From an uncultured Ruminococcus sp. (GTDB lineage Bacteria > Bacillota > Clostridia > Oscillospirales > CAG-272): DNA of 14,961 nt. Both the position numbers and the translations under genes were made by a program. The notes beneath the pieces were generated by a model. The model saw only the letters and a program-made list of their open reading frames with translations. It had not been told where the DNA came from and searched no databases. This document shows, piece by piece, positions 14,498 to 14,961 of this stretch. The stretch is taken from contig CACXBN010000259.1 in the NCBI GenBank assembly GCA_902765885.1, forward strand, positions 1 through 14,961, given 5' to 3'. Each line of letters begins with the position of its first letter. The stretch's first letter is position 1.

Positions 14498-14560
14498 AAT
14501 GTAAATTCATAATGTTGCTCCGGAACTCTGATTCCGGGGCGACATTATGAATTTGTGTTT
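14497..14560 (+). repeat. Very long hairpin between the lipoprotein and ABC ATPase genes
   Basis: AAATTCATAATGT (14503-14515) is the exact inverted copy of ACATTATGAATTT (14542-14554). The match continues inward through 14516-14525 with 14532-14541 (TGCTCCGGAA against TTCCGGGGCG, with two G.U pairs), leaving a six-base CTCTGA loop. Outward it extends with three G.U and three A.U pairs to 14497 and 14560. In RNA this is 23 continuous pairs in the core and up to 29 in all. There is no T-run after it, so it is not a normal terminator. Candidate roles are an RNase III or mRNA-stability element, a translational control for the ABC gene, or a small palindromic repeat element. The outer-arm sequence recurs in part before xpt. 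Confidence 0.85.
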
Positions 14561-14591
14561 CAAATACAGACACAGGACAAAGGAGCCCTAC

Positions 14592-14961
14592 ATGGAGCAG
14601 AATCTCAACAACAATGAAGTGCTGGCGCTTGAGCTGCGCAATGTATCAAAAAGTTTCAGCAATAAGAGAGCAAACCAAAAGGTGAACCTCGAGCTGAGAC
14701 ATGGGGAAATACTCGCTCTTCTCGGTGAAAACGGTTCAGGCAAGACAACACTCATGAACATGGTGGCAGGAATATATTATCCTGACGAAGGCCAGATCTT
14801 TGTCGACGGCGAGGAGGTCGTTATCAGCTCGCCCCGAGAAGCATACAAATATAAGATAGGCATGATACATCAGCATTTCAAGCTTGTTGATGTTTTTACC
14901 GCTGCGGAAAATATAGTGCTCGGAGTCAATGACGGGAGCAAATACAGGCTCAGGGATGTAA
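14592..14961 (+). CDS. ABC transporter ATP-binding protein, N-terminal part (BMP/nucleoside type)
   Basis: The first 123 codons of an ABC ATPase, cut by the window end. Visible parts are the Walker A motif GENGSGKT (45-52), LMNMVAGIYYPDEGQI (54-69), and the Q-loop in IGMIHQHFKLVDVFTAAENI (89-108, Q94). The HQHFKLV...AENIVLG wording is typical of the two-ABC-domain ATPases of BMP-linked nucleoside importers (NupO/YufO-like), rather than of amino-acid or peptide importers. The signature motif, Walker B and any second ABC domain lie outside the window. AAAGGAG (14579-14585) precedes the ATG by six bases. Position after a BMP lipoprotein gene supports it as the energising subunit of the same importer; permease genes would be expected next. 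Confidence 0.9.
   Translation, partial: MEQNLNNNEVLALELRNVSKSFSNKRANQKVNLELRHGEILALLGENGSGKTTLMNMVAGIYYPDEGQIFVDGEEVVISSPREAYKYKIGMIHQHFKLVDVFTAAENIVLGVNDGSKYRLRDV

Overview
The window is about 15 kb of moderate-GC DNA that reads as a chromosomal segment of a Gram-positive Bacillota, most likely a clostridial lineage. The evidence is the dcw-type cluster, a PASTA-bearing class B penicillin-binding protein, DivIB/FtsQ and MurG of Firmicute type, strong AGGAGG ribosome sites, frequent AGA/GGA/ATA codons and a Bacillus-type xpt. I cannot name the genus. Every convincing gene is on the + strand. No rRNA, tRNA, CRISPR array, phage gene or insertion sequence was seen.

Region 1 (1-11481) is a division and cell-wall (dcw) cluster: rsmH (3' part only), an ftsL-like gene, a PBP2/FtsI-SpoVD transpeptidase, murF, mraY, ftsW, murG, ftsQ/divIB and ftsZ, closed by a strong intrinsic terminator. 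MurF and MraY make UDP-MurNAc-pentapeptide and lipid I, MurG makes lipid II, FtsW and the PBP polymerise and cross-link it at the septum, FtsL and FtsQ regulate that pair, and FtsZ places it. The cluster lacks murE, murD, murC, murB and ftsA at their usual places. FtsL, FtsW and FtsQ carry long basic cytoplasmic N-termini. FtsW lacks the usual Asp motif in the catalytic extracellular loop, and FtsZ lacks the usual C-terminal peptide. The 199-bp gap between ftsL and the PBP gene holds competing stem-loops and a possible 35-codon basic ORF. ftsZ has its own good promoter.

Region 2 (11482-12500) is a separate transcription unit: an extended -10 promoter, a leader with two palindromes, and a ZIP-family divalent metal transporter, followed by an AT-rich gap with a 14-A tract.

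Region 3 (12501-14961) looks like a purine salvage locus: xpt (xanthine phosphoribosyltransferase), a BMP/PnrA-type lipoprotein and the start of an ABC transporter ATPase that runs off the window. A strong terminator and then a very long hairpin separate the lipoprotein gene from the ATPase gene. I could not recognise a purine riboswitch upstream of xpt.

Most of the window is ordinary core genome. The points most worth a second look are the FtsW active-loop divergence, the FtsZ tail together with the absent ftsA, the ftsL-PBP gap, and the long hairpin before the ABC gene.
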